A DNA stretch of 64,000 nt from CAVYYW01 sp963772845. GTDB lineage: Bacteria; Bacillota; Bacilli; Bacillales; Sporolactobacillaceae. Below are positions 1-10,051 of this stretch, piece by piece. Under the pieces are notes generated by a model that did no database searches, was not told the origin of the DNA, and was given only the letters and a program-made list of their open reading frames with translations. The stretch is taken from contig CAVYYW010000021.1 in the NCBI GenBank assembly GCA_963772845.1, positions 115,039-179,038 on the forward strand. The letters are read 5' to 3'. The translations under genes were made by a program, and so were the position numbers. The number at the start of each line of letters is the position of its first letter. Within the stretch, counting starts at the first letter, position 1.

Positions 1-1
1 G

Positions 2-1186
2 TTTTCAGACTATATGGATCCTAAAACAACAAAAGACTTTACTCAGTCATTATCCTCTTCGTTTCAGGGAATCGGTGCAGAAGTCAGAATGGTCAATGAC
101 CATGTGAGTGTTGTTTCTCCCATTAAAGGCTCTCCGGCTGAAAAAGCTGGCTTAAAACCGAATGATGTCATTATGACGATTGACGGCAAATCGACACAGG
201 GTCTCAGCCTGCAGGAAGCCGTTAATAAAATAAAAGGCAAAAAAGGGACCACGGTTAAGCTTGGCGTTAAACGTCCTGGGACCACTCAGCCTCTGACGTT
301 TAATATTAAGCGCGGCGAAATCCCGCTCACAACGGTCAATTCAAAAATTCTGCATGACCATGGCAAAACCATTGGGTATATTGATATTACACAATTCAAT
401 GAGAATACGGATAAAGAATTTATTAGTGAATTAAATAAAGTCGAGAAGAGTCATATTGACGGATTGATTATCGATGTCAGGGGTAACCCGGGAGGCTATC
501 TGCAGGCGGTTGAGAAGATCGCATCGCAGTTTATTACGAAAGACAAACCGATTGTTCAGGTTGAGGACCGATCAGGGAAAAAACAGAAATTCTATTCTTC
601 GCTTGATCAGAAAAAACCGTATCCGATCGTTGATATGATCGATGAAGGAAGTGCTTCAGCGGCAGAAATTTTATCTGGCGCGCTAAACGAAGCTGGCGGG
701 TATCCGCTTGTCGGGACGAAGTCTTTTGGTAAAGGAACCGTTCAGCAGGGCATTCAGCTGCAGGACAAAAGCCAGGTGAAGCTGACGATTGCCAAGTGGC
801 TCACACCAGACGGCAACTGGATTCACAAAAAAGGCATCCAGCCGACAGTAAAAGTTAAACAGCCGGATTATTTCTATACGGCTCCATTAACAATGAAGGA
901 TAAAGACGTACTTTCTTATGATCATACCGGCACGGATATTGCCAGTGCTCAGAAAATGCTGAAAGGCATCGGGTACGACCCGGGACGTGTAGACGGTTAC
1001 TTCAGCAAGCAAACCGTTGCTGCTGTCAAAGCGTTTCAGAAAAAAGCAAAGCTGAAAGTCACCGGATCGATTGATAAGAAAACGGCTGGGAAACTCCAAG
1101 AAAACGTCATTCAAGCGATCGAAAAAGATAAAAATGACAAACAGCTTCAGACAGCCATCCAAACGCTTGAAAAAAATATAAAATGA
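2..1186 (+). CDS. ctpB: C-terminal processing peptidase CtpB, 5' truncated by the window edge
   Basis: Serine peptidase of family S41; in B. subtilis CtpB is secreted and helps activate sigma-K during sporulation. The frame is open to the window edge, so the N-terminal signal and the start lie upstream; the first in-window ATG at 14 is internal. Counting from that ATG, a PDZ domain spans about residues 20-100, followed by the S41 core with the Ser-Lys-Gln catalytic set at S215 (in GSASAAE), K240 and Q244 (in FGKGTVQQ). The 25-residue Ser-Lys spacing matches the family. A C-terminal peptidoglycan-binding domain covers about 300-366. The next gene is the minJ remnant, as in B. subtilis although swrA is missing between them. 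Confidence 0.93.
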   Translation, partial: FSDYMDPKTTKDFTQSLSSSFQGIGAEVRMVNDHVSVVSPIKGSPAEKAGLKPNDVIMTIDGKSTQGLSLQEAVNKIKGKKGTTVKLGVKRPGTTQPLTFNIKRGEIPLTTVNSKILHDHGKTIGYIDITQFNENTDKEFISELNKVEKSHIDGLIIDVRGNPGGYLQAVEKIASQFITKDKPIVQVEDRSGKKQKFYSSLDQKKPYPIVDMIDEGSASAAEILSGALNEAGGYPLVGTKSFGKGTVQQGIQLQDKSQVKLTIAKWLTPDGNWIHKKGIQPTVKVKQPDYFYTAPLTMKDKDVLSYDHTGTDIASAQKMLKGIGYDPGRVDGYFSKQTVAAVKAFQKKAKLKVTGSIDKKTAGKLQENVIQAIEKDKNDKQLQTAIQTLEKNIK

Positions 1187-1303
1187 ACCAGATGAAGGGG
1201 CAGCGGCAACTCAGAAGGAGTGCTGACTGCCCTTTCTAAATGATTCATCAATATGATAAGATAAAAACAATATTTGATCGACAACAAACTTGGAGGATCG
1301 CCA

Positions 1304-2531
1304 ATGGGAATCGACATTTTAAAAGGCATTTTGACACTTTTTTATAATCCGGTGCTTTATCTGCTGATCATCGGGCTGCTATTGTTCGGTTATCAGCGTG
1401 TGCGCAGAGAACGGCGGTCATTTGGAATTAAGGTATATGGTGTTTTCAATAACGTCTTTGGCAGCATTTTACCGAGTCTGATCATGGGGCTTATTGGAAC
1501 GGCGATCCTGCTCGTGGCAGGCGTTGCGCTTCCTGTAGGAATGATCGTCTTGATTTCCTTCTGTTATCTGTTATTAATGCTGACCACTCAGCTTCGTTAT
1601 CTTTCACCCTCCATTGCGATTGGAGTGGCAGGAATTATCGCTTATGTCTTTCCACCGGTGGAAACAGGTTCACAATTAATTAACGGCTGGATAGTCCGAT
1701 ATCAGGAATGTTTCGTTTTTTTCCTTTGGACTTTATTTTATTGTAACGTTGCTAATTGAATGCCTCCTTGTATACATATGGGGAAGGCGCCAGACATCAC
1801 CTCGGCTGATTAATGGTAAAAGAGGAAAAAAAGTTGGCGCACATGAGGCAAGCAAGCTGTGGATTGTTCCCCTTTTCTTCCTTGTCCCCGTCTCTTCAGG
1901 CCATGTCGAGTCCATGGGATGGTGGCCGCTGAGCGATGGAACGGCCTTCGCTTTCGCCATGCTGCCAATCGGAATAGGCTTTCAGCAAATGATTGCTCAT
2001 AAAAGCCCAAGAGGCGCCGCGAAAGAATCGGGACATTGGCTGCTGATCACCGTTATTATAGTAGGCCTTCTGACAGCTGCTGGCATCTTCTTTTCTATAG
2101 ACGGTTTAATCGTGACTGGAGCATGTGCCGCGTTGTTAAGCAGGCTGATCCTTGTCATCCATCATTTTTATCTGCTCGACTTTAAACCGTTTTATTATAT
2201 CGGCACAAGAGAAGGGCTGCGTGTCGTCGGAATTATCCCTGGCACCCCTGCAGAGAAAATGGGCATTTACCCAGGTGAAATCATTACGAAGGTAAATGAC
2301 CGCAGATTTGAAAATGTGGAAGGATTTTATTTTGCTCTTCAAAAAAATATGGCTTATTGCAAATTAGAAGTCAAAGACGAAAACGGAGAAATTCGTTTTG
2401 TGAAGGGCGCCGTGCATAGTGATGATTACCACAATATAGGCTTATTGTTCTTAGAGTCGTCAGAACGTAATCCCTATAACAAAGCTGCCCATTCTGCTGA
2501 AGATCAGGCAATTGGAACAGAGAAACAGTGA
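1304..2531 (+). pseudogene. minJ: MinJ-like division topology protein, broken by a +1 frameshift
   Basis: MinJ bridges DivIVA and MinD at division sites and poles. The first part (ATG 1304, good GGAGG upstream) has several hydrophobic segments and a conserved-looking N-terminus ending near residue 125. The reading then moves by +1 between about 1690 and 1722, near a run of seven T, and continues to 2531 with more membrane segments and a C-terminal PDZ domain (around GLRVVGIIPGTPAEKMG). Joined, the product is close to 400 residues, the size of B. subtilis MinJ, and position between ctpB and uvrB fits. Both halves are well conserved in style, so a sequence error is as likely as a real lesion. 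csbA, which sits before uvrB in B. subtilis, is absent. Confidence 0.78.
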
Positions 2532-2548
2532 AATTTTATGACTGAAAA

Positions 2549-2585
2549 TGCTTCATGCCTGAAAAGGTATGGAGCTTTTTTATTT
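2549..2585 (+). terminator. Rho-independent terminator after minJ
   Basis: A 10-bp stem with two G-T wobbles (GCTTCATGCC paired with GGTATGGAGC), a loop of about six bases, then a T run. It separates minJ from the SOS-regulated uvrBA unit. Confidence 0.8.
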
Positions 2586-2664
2586 GCTTTTTTACAAAAG
2601 CCGCGTTATTCTTTCTAACATTAATGTGATCATTGAATAAAAATTATATCGAAAGAAATAAAAT

Positions 2665-2678
2665 CGAATATTTGTTCG
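2665..2678 (+). promoter_or_regulatory. LexA (SOS) box of uvrBA
   Basis: CGAATATTTGTTCG differs by one base from the Gram-positive LexA consensus CGAAC-N4-GTTCG. It lies about 75 bp before the uvrB start and just upstream of the extended -10, as expected for SOS control of excision repair. Confidence 0.8.
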
Positions 2679-2706
2679 TATTATATGGGCTATTTCCATA
2701 TGTTTA

Positions 2707-2715
2707 TGCTATAAT
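2707..2715 (+). promoter_or_regulatory. Extended -10 promoter of uvrBA
   Basis: TGCTATAAT is a perfect extended -10 (TGN plus TATAAT) 35 bp before the uvrB start. No good -35 is seen at 17 bp, which an extended -10 can tolerate. The LexA box lies 30 bp upstream. Confidence 0.55.
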
Positions 2716-2750
2716 TTATGTAATGCTACGGACGAACTGGAGGCACATTT

Positions 2751-4724
2751 ATGGGATTTAATCTCGTTTCTAAATATCAGCCAGCCGGCGATCAACCGGA
2801 GGCAATCCGGGAAATTGTCGATGGATTAAATAATAATAAGACCCATCAGACATTGCTGGGTGCAACAGGCACGGGCAAGACATTTACGATGTCAAATGTT
2901 ATTAAACAGGTTAATAAGCCAACGCTTGTTATTGCTCATAATAAAACACTGGCCGGACAGCTTTACAGTGAATTCAAGGAATATTTTCCAGAAAATGCTG
3001 TAGAGTATTTTGTCAGTTATTATGATTATTATCAGCCTGAAGCTTACATTGCACAGTCTGATACGTTTATAGAGAAAGATGCCAGCATTAACGATGAAAT
3101 TGATAAGCTTCGACACTCAGCAACCAGTGCGTTGTTTGACCGCGATGATGTTATTATCATTGCCAGTGTTTCCTGCATTTACGGTCTCGGTAATCCGGAA
3201 GAATATAAGTCACTTGTTCTTTCGCTGCGTCCGGGGATGGAAAAAGACAGGGACAGAATGCTTCGTGAGCTTGTTGATATTCAATACACCCGCAACGATA
3301 TCAACTTTGTACGCGGAACCTTCCGAGTCAGAGGCGATGTGGTCGAAATTTTTCCAGCTTCACGTGATGAACAATGTATTCGTGTGGAGTTTTTTGGTGA
3401 TGAAATCGAACGAATTACTGAAATAGATGCATTAACGGGTGAAATTGTGGGCGAACGTGATCACATCGGAATCTATCCGGCGTCCCACTTCGTTACCCGG
3501 GAAGAGAAAATGAAGCATGCCATTAAACGGATTGAAGCCGAGCTCGAAGAAAGACTTAAGGAGCTAAAAGATGCAGGCAAGCTGCTCGAGGCCCAAAGAA
3601 TCGAACAGCGTACGCGCTACGATCTTGAGATGATGCAGGAAATGGGGTACTGTTCTGGGATTGAGAACTACTCTTTGCACCTGACGCTTAGAGAACGAGG
3701 CTCAACCCCGTATACGCTCTTGGACTATTTTCCAAAAGACTTTCTAATTATTGCAGATGAATCCCATGTAACCCTTCCTCAGATCAGGGGCATGTACAAC
3801 GGTGACCAGGCGCGCAAAAACATTCTGGTTGACCATGGTTTTCGTTTGCCTTCTGCTAAAGATAACCGACCGCTAAAATTTGAAGAATTTGAAGAGCACG
3901 TCAATCAAATTTTATATGTGTCTGCTACTCCCGGCCCTTATGAGATGGAGCACACACCTGAAATGGTTGAGCAAATTATCCGCCCAACAGGACTGCTCGA
4001 TCCAACTATTGACATACGTCCGATTGAAGGACAAATTGATGACCTGTTAGGAGAGATCCATGAACGGGTAAATAAAAAAGAACGGGTGCTGATTACCACC
4101 CTGACGAAAAAAATGTCAGAGAACCTGACAGATTATCTGAATGACATGGGCGTTAAGGTCCGCTATCTGCATTCAGAAATTAAAACACTCGAACGGATTG
4201 AAATTCTCCGGGATCTTAGAATGGGAACGTTTGATGTGCTTGTCGGCATTAACCTCTTGAGAGAGGGTCTGGATATTCCAGAAGTTTCTCTCGTAGCTAT
4301 TTTGGATGCAGACAAAGAAGGCTTCCTGAGATCTGAGCGTTCATTGATTCAGACCATGGGCCGGGCTGCACGTAACGCAAACGGCCATGTTATTATGTAC
4401 GCAGATAAAATGACAGATTCAATGAAATCAGCGATTGATGAAACGGAACGCCGCCGGGAAATACAAAAAAGCTATAATGAAGAGCACGGCATGACCCCTC
4501 AGACTATTCAAAAAGCCATTCCTGATCTGATCCGTGCCACTCATGCAATTAATGAGGAAGAATCTGAAACACCGGTTAAGAATCTTAAAAAACTGAGCAA
4601 AACAGAACGTCAGAAAGTTGTTCAAAGAATGGAAAAAGAAATGAAAGAAGCTGCGCGTAATCTGGACTTTGAAAAAGCCACTGAACTGCGCGATATTCTG
4701 ATTGAACTAAAAGCAGAAGGGTGA
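2751..4724 (+). CDS. uvrB: Excinuclease ABC subunit UvrB
   Basis: DNA-damage verification helicase of nucleotide excision repair; it receives damaged DNA from UvrA and recruits UvrC. The 657 residues match the usual length. Visible: Walker A GATGTGKT at 37-44, the tyrosine-rich beta-hairpin YYDYYQPEAY near 92, helicase motifs including DESH and ERSLIQTMGRAAR, and the C-terminal UVR motif (about 625-652) that contacts UvrC. ATG 2751 has a GGAGG. uvrA follows after 6 bp, so the two are co-transcribed from the LexA-controlled promoter. Confidence 0.98.
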   Translation: MGFNLVSKYQPAGDQPEAIREIVDGLNNNKTHQTLLGATGTGKTFTMSNVIKQVNKPTLVIAHNKTLAGQLYSEFKEYFPENAVEYFVSYYDYYQPEAYIAQSDTFIEKDASINDEIDKLRHSATSALFDRDDVIIIASVSCIYGLGNPEEYKSLVLSLRPGMEKDRDRMLRELVDIQYTRNDINFVRGTFRVRGDVVEIFPASRDEQCIRVEFFGDEIERITEIDALTGEIVGERDHIGIYPASHFVTREEKMKHAIKRIEAELEERLKELKDAGKLLEAQRIEQRTRYDLEMMQEMGYCSGIENYSLHLTLRERGSTPYTLLDYFPKDFLIIADESHVTLPQIRGMYNGDQARKNILVDHGFRLPSAKDNRPLKFEEFEEHVNQILYVSATPGPYEMEHTPEMVEQIIRPTGLLDPTIDIRPIEGQIDDLLGEIHERVNKKERVLITTLTKKMSENLTDYLNDMGVKVRYLHSEIKTLERIEILRDLRMGTFDVLVGINLLREGLDIPEVSLVAILDADKEGFLRSERSLIQTMGRAARNANGHVIMYADKMTDSMKSAIDETERRREIQKSYNEEHGMTPQTIQKAIPDLIRATHAINEEESETPVKNLKKLSKTERQKVVQRMEKEMKEAARNLDFEKATELRDILIELKAEG

Positions 4725-4730
4725 CAGGCC

Positions 4731-7595
4731 ATGGGATTAGAAAATATTATTGTTAAAGGCGCCCGGGAACATAATTTAAAAAATGTTGATATCACCATCC
4801 CGAGAGACAAGCTTGTTGTATTAACAGGGTTATCAGGCTCCGGGAAATCATCTCTTGCGTTTGATACCATCTATGCAGAAGGACAGAGGCGTTATGTGGA
4901 ATCACTATCCGCCTATGCCAGACAATTTTTGGGACAGATGGATAAGCCGGATGTTGATGCGATTGAAGGTCTATCGCCAGCAATTTCTATTGATCAAAAA
5001 ACAACAAGCAAAAACCCACGGTCCACCGTTGGAACCGTAACAGAAATTTATGATTACTTAAGACTGCTCTTTGCCAGAGTGGGGCACCCTATCTGTCCAA
5101 ATCACGGGATTGAAATCTCATCTCAAACAATTGAACAGATGGTGGACCGAATTCTGGAATACCCTGAGCGGACCAAAATGCAAATTTTGGCCCCTGTGAT
5201 CTCCGGCCGTAAAGGCGAGCATGTCAAGGTTCTTGAGGAAATGAAGAAAAAAGGCTATGTAAGGGTAAGAGTCGACGGTGAACTGAGAGAAGTTGCGGAT
5301 GAAATAAAACTGGAAAAAAATAAAAAGCATACGATTGAAGTGGTTATTGACCGGATTGTTGTCAAAGAAGGCGTTCAGTCCCGTCTTGCCGATTCACTCG
5401 AGGCTGCAACGCGTCTTGGCGATGGGCGTGCGATTGTAGATATTATCGACGGGGAAGAGTTACTGTTCAGTGAACATTTTGCCTGTCCTTATTGCGGGTT
5501 TTCGATTGGAGAAATGGAGCCTCGTCTCTTTTCTTTTAACAGTCCATTCGGTGCATGCCCAACCTGTGACGGACTAGGAACAAAGCTTGAAGTTGATGCA
5601 GACCTTGTCGTCCCCGATTGGGACAAAAGTCTGAACAACCACGCGATTGCAGCTTGGGCACCGACCAGTTCACAATACTATCCTCAGCTTTTGAAGAGCG
5701 TCTGTGATCACTACGGCATTGATATGTATATCGCAATCAAAAAACTTCCCAAACAGCAAATGGATAAAATTTTGTATGGCAGCGGAAAAGAGAAAATTCT
5801 ATTTCGCTATGAAAATGACTTTGGAGAAGTGAAAGAGAAAAAGATTTACTTTGAAGGTGTTTTAGAAAATATCAGCCGTCGTTATAAAGAAACCGGCTCA
5901 GATTTTATTCGTGAACAAATGTCGGGGTATATGACGACGAAACCGTGTCCTGTATGCGACGGTTATCGCTTAAAGCCTGAAGCGCTGGCCGTTAAAGTGG
6001 GATCCCGTCACATCAGTGAAGTGACGGATCTGTCAATTAAAGACTTTCAGACTTTTTTCGAGGATCTGGAGCTTACGGACAAGGAAAAAACGATCGCCCG
6101 GTTAATTTTACGAGAAATTGTGGAAAGAACCGGATTTCTGGTGAATGTCGGCCTCGATTATCTGACACTTAGCCGTGCGGCAGGGACATTATCCGGCGGG
6201 GAAGCGCAGCGAATCCGTCTGGCGACACAGGTGGGATCACGCCTTATGGGGGTCCTTTATATCCTTGATGAACCATCCATCGGTCTCCATCAGCGCGATA
6301 ATGACCGGCTGATCGAAACGCTGGTCAATATGAAAAACATGGGGAATACGTTGCTTGTGGTTGAACATGATGAAGATACCATGCTGGCAGCGGATCACTT
6401 AATTGACATCGGGCCTGGCGCAGGCGCTCATGGCGGCTATATCACCTCACAGGGAACGCCTGAAGAGGTCATGGAGGACGATAACTCATTAACCGGCCAG
6501 TATCTGTCAGGCAAAAAGTTTATTCCGATTCCTGAAAAAAGACGAAAAAAATCTAAGCGCAAACTGCAGGTGACCGGTGCAACCGAGAACAATCTGCAGA
6601 ATGTGAGTGTTGATATTCCGCTTGGTATTTTTTCAGTGGTAACCGGTGTGTCAGGTTCAGGGAAAAGTACGTTAATTAACGAAATTCTCTTCAAGTTTCT
6701 GGCTCAGAAACTTCACGGAAGAAAAGAAAAGCCAGGTGCGCACAAATCAATTAAGGGCATTGATCAGCTTGATCGAGTCATTGATATTGACCAGTCGCCA
6801 ATCGGCAGAACGCCTCGTTCCAATCCTGCGACTTATACCGGGGTGTTCGATATGATTCGTGATGTCTTTGCCGAGACGAATGAAGCAAAGATCCGCGGGT
6901 ATAAGAAGGGGCGCTTCAGCTTTAATGTTAAAGGCGGGCGCTGCGAGGCTTGCAAAGGCGACGGGATTATTAAAATTGAAATGCACTTTTTACCGGATGT
7001 CTATGTTCCTTGTGAAGTTTGCAAAGGCAAACGTTATAATCGTGAGACACTTGAAGTAACCTATAAAGGAAAAAACATTTCAGATGTTCTTGAAATGACA
7101 GTGGAAGAATCACTCGAGTTCTTTGAAAACATTCCAAGAATCAAAAGAAGAATGGAGCCCCTTCATTCTGTCGGGTTAAACTATATAAAACTTGGTCAGC
7201 CAGCCACCACACTTTCAGGAGGGGAAGCTCAGAGAGTAAAGCTTGCTTCACAGCTTTATCGCCGAACAAAAGGACGAGCTATGTACATTCTTGATGAACC
7301 GACTACAGGTCTTCATGCAGATGATATTTCCCGTCTCCTAGAGGTCCTTCAGCAGCTGGTCGATAATGGGGACACTGTCTTGGTGATTGAACATAACATG
7401 GATGTGATCAAGACAGCCGATTATCTGATTGATCTTGGTCCGGAAGGCGGAATCGGCGGAGGCACGCTGCTTGTAGCAGGTACGCCGGAAACTGTCGCTG
7501 AAACACCGGAATCTTATACTGGCAATTATCTTAAGCCGATTCTTGAAAGAGATAAAGCAAGAATGGCAAAAAAACGTGAAAAGCAGATGGTCTGA
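4731..7595 (+). CDS. uvrA: Excinuclease ABC subunit UvrA
   Basis: Damage-recognition ATPase of nucleotide excision repair. Its 954 residues carry two ABC ATPase modules: Walker A GLSGSGKS near residue 33 and GVSGSGKS near 640, with two signatures LSGGEAQR. Two CxxC-type zinc modules are present: CPYCG...CPTC in the first half, and CEACKGDG...CEVCKGKRYN in the second. The gene is immediately downstream of uvrB in the same operon. Confidence 0.98.
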   Translation: MGLENIIVKGAREHNLKNVDITIPRDKLVVLTGLSGSGKSSLAFDTIYAEGQRRYVESLSAYARQFLGQMDKPDVDAIEGLSPAISIDQKTTSKNPRSTVGTVTEIYDYLRLLFARVGHPICPNHGIEISSQTIEQMVDRILEYPERTKMQILAPVISGRKGEHVKVLEEMKKKGYVRVRVDGELREVADEIKLEKNKKHTIEVVIDRIVVKEGVQSRLADSLEAATRLGDGRAIVDIIDGEELLFSEHFACPYCGFSIGEMEPRLFSFNSPFGACPTCDGLGTKLEVDADLVVPDWDKSLNNHAIAAWAPTSSQYYPQLLKSVCDHYGIDMYIAIKKLPKQQMDKILYGSGKEKILFRYENDFGEVKEKKIYFEGVLENISRRYKETGSDFIREQMSGYMTTKPCPVCDGYRLKPEALAVKVGSRHISEVTDLSIKDFQTFFEDLELTDKEKTIARLILREIVERTGFLVNVGLDYLTLSRAAGTLSGGEAQRIRLATQVGSRLMGVLYILDEPSIGLHQRDNDRLIETLVNMKNMGNTLLVVEHDEDTMLAADHLIDIGPGAGAHGGYITSQGTPEEVMEDDNSLTGQYLSGKKFIPIPEKRRKKSKRKLQVTGATENNLQNVSVDIPLGIFSVVTGVSGSGKSTLINEILFKFLAQKLHGRKEKPGAHKSIKGIDQLDRVIDIDQSPIGRTPRSNPATYTGVFDMIRDVFAETNEAKIRGYKKGRFSFNVKGGRCEACKGDGIIKIEMHFLPDVYVPCEVCKGKRYNRETLEVTYKGKNISDVLEMTVEESLEFFENIPRIKRRMEPLHSVGLNYIKLGQPATTLSGGEAQRVKLASQLYRRTKGRAMYILDEPTTGLHADDISRLLEVLQQLVDNGDTVLVIEHNMDVIKTADYLIDLGPEGGIGGGTLLVAGTPETVAETPESYTGNYLKPILERDKARMAKKREKQMV

Positions 7596-7753
7596 CGGCA
7601 TATAAATTTAAGAGAGTAATGGTTCGCAAAGGTTAAGCAGCCTTTTTGAAGGGTATAGTAAAAAGCGCAGGTCAAGGGTGTGAAAAATTTCTTTAGATGC
7701 AAGCCTGGCTTGCAACATAAAGAAGCTTTGGACATTAACAGCGAGGTGATAAC

Positions 7754-7945
7754 ATGAAGAAACTTTATCGGTCAACTTCGGATAAAAAATTGGGTGGTAT
7801 TCTAGGCGGTCTTGGTGAAATGCTGAATGTGGACGTTTCGATTCTCCGGATTGTTTATTTCTTAGTAACGCTATTCACAGGGTTCTTTCCGTTTATTCTG
7901 ATCTATCTCGCAGCATACTTTATTATTCCTGAAGAAGGCTCGTGA
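7754..7945 (+). CDS. yvlC: PspC-domain small membrane protein (YvlC-like)
   Basis: A 63-residue PspC-domain protein. The N-terminus reads KKLYRSTSDKKLGGILGGLG, followed by one strongly hydrophobic span (about 30-58). PspC proteins are linked to cell-envelope stress sensing; in B. subtilis yvlABCD is envelope-stress inducible. RBS GAGGTGAT precedes ATG 7754. The yvlD-like gene begins 6 bp after the stop. The YvlA and YvlB partners are not present here. Confidence 0.85.
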   Translation: MKKLYRSTSDKKLGGILGGLGEMLNVDVSILRIVYFLVTLFTGFFPFILIYLAAYFIIPEEGS

Positions 7946-7951
7946 TAGCTA

Positions 7952-8314
7952 TTGTTTAAGAACTGGATTATTCAACTGATTGTTAATACAATTATTCTTA
8001 TGGTGATCGCCGGCTTCGTTGATTCATTTCAGCTTAGCGGCCTTAAGGCAGCCATTATCGCAAGCTTGATTCTCTCTATCATTAACTTGATTGTCAGGCC
8101 GATTTTGCTGCTGCTGACCTTACCGATTACTATTTTTACCCTTGGGCTCTTTATCTTTGTTATAAATGCGATTACATTATGGCTGACTGCAGCCATAATG
8201 GGATCAGATTTTCTGATTCATGGCTTCGGTACGGCATTGCTTGCGGCTGTCATCATGGCTGTTTTCAATGCTGCTACACAATATTTAATAATAAAACCGC
8301 TGCGGAATAAATAA
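7952..8314 (+). CDS. yvlD: Phage-holin-family-4 type membrane protein (YvlD-like)
   Basis: A 120-residue integral membrane protein with four hydrophobic segments, of the family that includes B. subtilis YvlD (phage holin family 4 superfamily; no lytic role is implied). TTG start at 7952, 6 bp after yvlC. The ribosome site is weak, so translational coupling with yvlC is likely. The stop falls inside the terminator hairpin. Confidence 0.85.
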   Translation: MFKNWIIQLIVNTIILMVIAGFVDSFQLSGLKAAIIASLILSIINLIVRPILLLLTLPITIFTLGLFIFVINAITLWLTAAIMGSDFLIHGFGTALLAAVIMAVFNAATQYLIIKPLRNK

Positions 8315-8332
8315 TCCAAAGCGGTTTTTTTA
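8293..8332 (+). terminator. Terminator overlapping the end of yvlD
   Basis: AAAACCGCT pairs with AGCGGTTTT, followed by a T run. The left arm lies inside the last codons of yvlD. Confidence 0.75.
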
Positions 8333-8423
8333 ATACACTTAACTACATATTGTCCAGTTAAGCCGAAAAGCCCTTTGGGTCACTTCAACGCTGTGGAGTC
8401 TCATTTGGTCACGCTTATGAGGT

Positions 8424-8593
8424 CACTGAAAAAGTCCCCCCGGTGTAGATGTGGTTGTTGATTTCCGCTGTAGGCAGCTCGCTTTCCACGGGCACGGCCT
8501 CAGCTAACTTTGGCGTGGGTTCTTAGTGCGCCAAAGTGGATCTTCGGACGCGTGCTGGTCCCGTAGGAGTCTCGCGCCTTCCGCTTCAATCAA
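8424..8593 (+). mobile_element. Family-A MITE-like intergenic element, copy 1
   Basis: Starts at CACTGAAAAAGT and ends near the GCTTCAATCAA motif. It contains ACTTTGGCG and CGCCAAAGT as a 9-bp inverted repeat around a variable loop. No coding capacity. It belongs to a family seen at least ten times in this window (8.9, 25.9, 31.5, 31.7, 34.5-35.1, 50.8, 51.6 and 59.7 kb). Mobility is inferred from copy number and the shared end motif only. Confidence 0.7.
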
Positions 8594-8888
8594 CGAGTTT
8601 ATTGTCAGATGGTCTTTTCTTGAATTCATTTTGGCTATAGATATTTCGCGGCCATCAGCTCTGATCTCGTTGTGCCTCAAATTTTCCAACAGCAGACCTG
8701 AGTGAACGTGGGCAACCTCTAAGTGGACTTTTTTAGTTACCTTCTGCTGATTCGTCTGACCTTGCCATAAAATCTTTGGAACCACCTCGAACGAAGAAAA
8801 TGAGGATGCTATGCATTGATAACGGAAACACCCTCGCTTTCCGCGACCTTTAAAAAGGCTGTGTGGTCTCTCGGAATACTGATGAGTT

Positions 8889-9060
8889 CACTGAAAAAGT
8901 TCTCTAGTGACGTCATGCCTGTTGATTTCGCTCTAGGCTGCTCGCTTTCCACGGGCACGGCCTCAGCTAACTTTGGCGTGGGTTCTTTGTGCGCCAAAGT
9001 GGATCTTCGGACGCGTGCTGGTCCCGTTGGAGTCTCGCGCCTTCCGCTTCAATCAATCAA
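8889..9060 (+). mobile_element. Family-A MITE-like element, copy 2
   Basis: Same layout as copy 1: CACTGAAAAAGT at 8889, the inverted ACTTTGGCG/CGCCAAAGT stem near 8970-9000, then CGGACGCGTGCTGG and the GCTTCAATCAA end. It runs directly into the 52-bp tandem array. The pair is mirrored in opposite orientation at 25.55-26.06 kb. Confidence 0.72.
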
Positions 9061-9101
9061 AGTAAAATAGACCCCGAAAAGATTTTTCCGTTATATTCCA
9101 A

Positions 9102-9306
9102 ATGAACGCCCTTTTATCCGATTTTGGACCTCGTTTGGTCGTTCATCGCCCTTATGAACGCCCTTTTCCCCGATTTTGAACCTCTGTTTGGTCGTTCATC
9201 GCCCTTATGAACGCCCTTTTACCCGATTTTGGACCTCGTTTGGTCGTTCATCGCCCTTATGAACGCCCTTTTACCCATTTTGGACCTCATTTTGTCCTTC
9301 ATCTCC
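9102..9306 (+). repeat. 52-bp tandem repeat array, four copies
   Basis: Units begin at 9102, 9154, 9207 and 9259 with ATGAACGCCCTTTT. Across each junction, CGTTCAT and ATGAACG form a perfect 7-bp inverted repeat with a 7-bp spacer. The last unit is degenerate. The same unit occurs six times on the opposite strand at 25.55-25.86 kb. There are no unique spacers, so this is not CRISPR. Confidence 0.85.
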
Positions 9307-9537
9307 AACGTCATCAGATGTTATTTATGATGCGTTACTTTGCAATTTCTTTTCGCGATGTGGGAATAGGAATAGTTGTAGAACCTGTAGGACTCCTTAA
9401 GGAAGATCGGTTAATGCAATGCGGATCTAAGCGAGGCTCAACAGCCACAATGTATTATGCGAGAGAGGCTCGTGGAACGTTCCGCTGGAAAGCGAGTGCT
9501 TTAAAGCGGAAATCATACCAGCGATGTCTCTAATCAG

Positions 9538-9834
9538 GTCTATTTTCAGTGCCGAAGTCGGGACTGACATGGGTGCTTACGCTTTTCGTATTGGCTAGCT
9601 TCAGCACCCAGCCCCTCCGGGTCACTTCGCTAGCCCTGCAAAAGTGAAAAAGCCACTTTTTCGGTCTATCTCCAGTGCCGGTCGGGGCTAACATGGGTGC
9701 TTACGCTTTTCTTATTGGCTAGCTTCAGCACCCAGCCCCTCGGGTCACTTCGCTAGCCCTGCAAAAGTGAAAAAGCCACTTTTTCGGTCTATCTCCAGTG
9801 CCGGTCGGGGCTAACATGGGTGCTTACGCTTTTA
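9538..9834 (+). repeat. About 123-126-bp tandem repeat upstream of hprK
   Basis: Two full units and one partial unit start at 9538, 9663 and 9786 with GTCTAT(T/C)T(T/C)CAGTGCC. Within a unit, GGCTAGC/GCTAGCC and AAAAGTG...CCACTTTT can form hairpins. The style resembles the 'TCTAGCTCCAGCGCC' intergenic repeats I recall from other Bacillus genomes. The array ends about 25 bp before a likely hprK -10 (TGCTAGAAT, 9858-9866). The rest of 9307-10051 holds no gene that I can support. Confidence 0.8.
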
Positions 9835-10051
9835 AGGAAACCTTCTTTAGTAAAACATGCTAGAATAGAGATATTGAAAAGATTGTCGTTTTTTATGCAG
9901 GCTGTTTTTTAAAGGATCGTCGCGAATAACAAACGATCTAAAGCGAGTGGCCTTCCGCTTATTTAATCAGCATGAATGAACAACAGTGGTGATGAAAACA
10001 GTAGGTAAAAACACTTCACCTGAATAATGCATTTCACTTGGAGGAGATATT

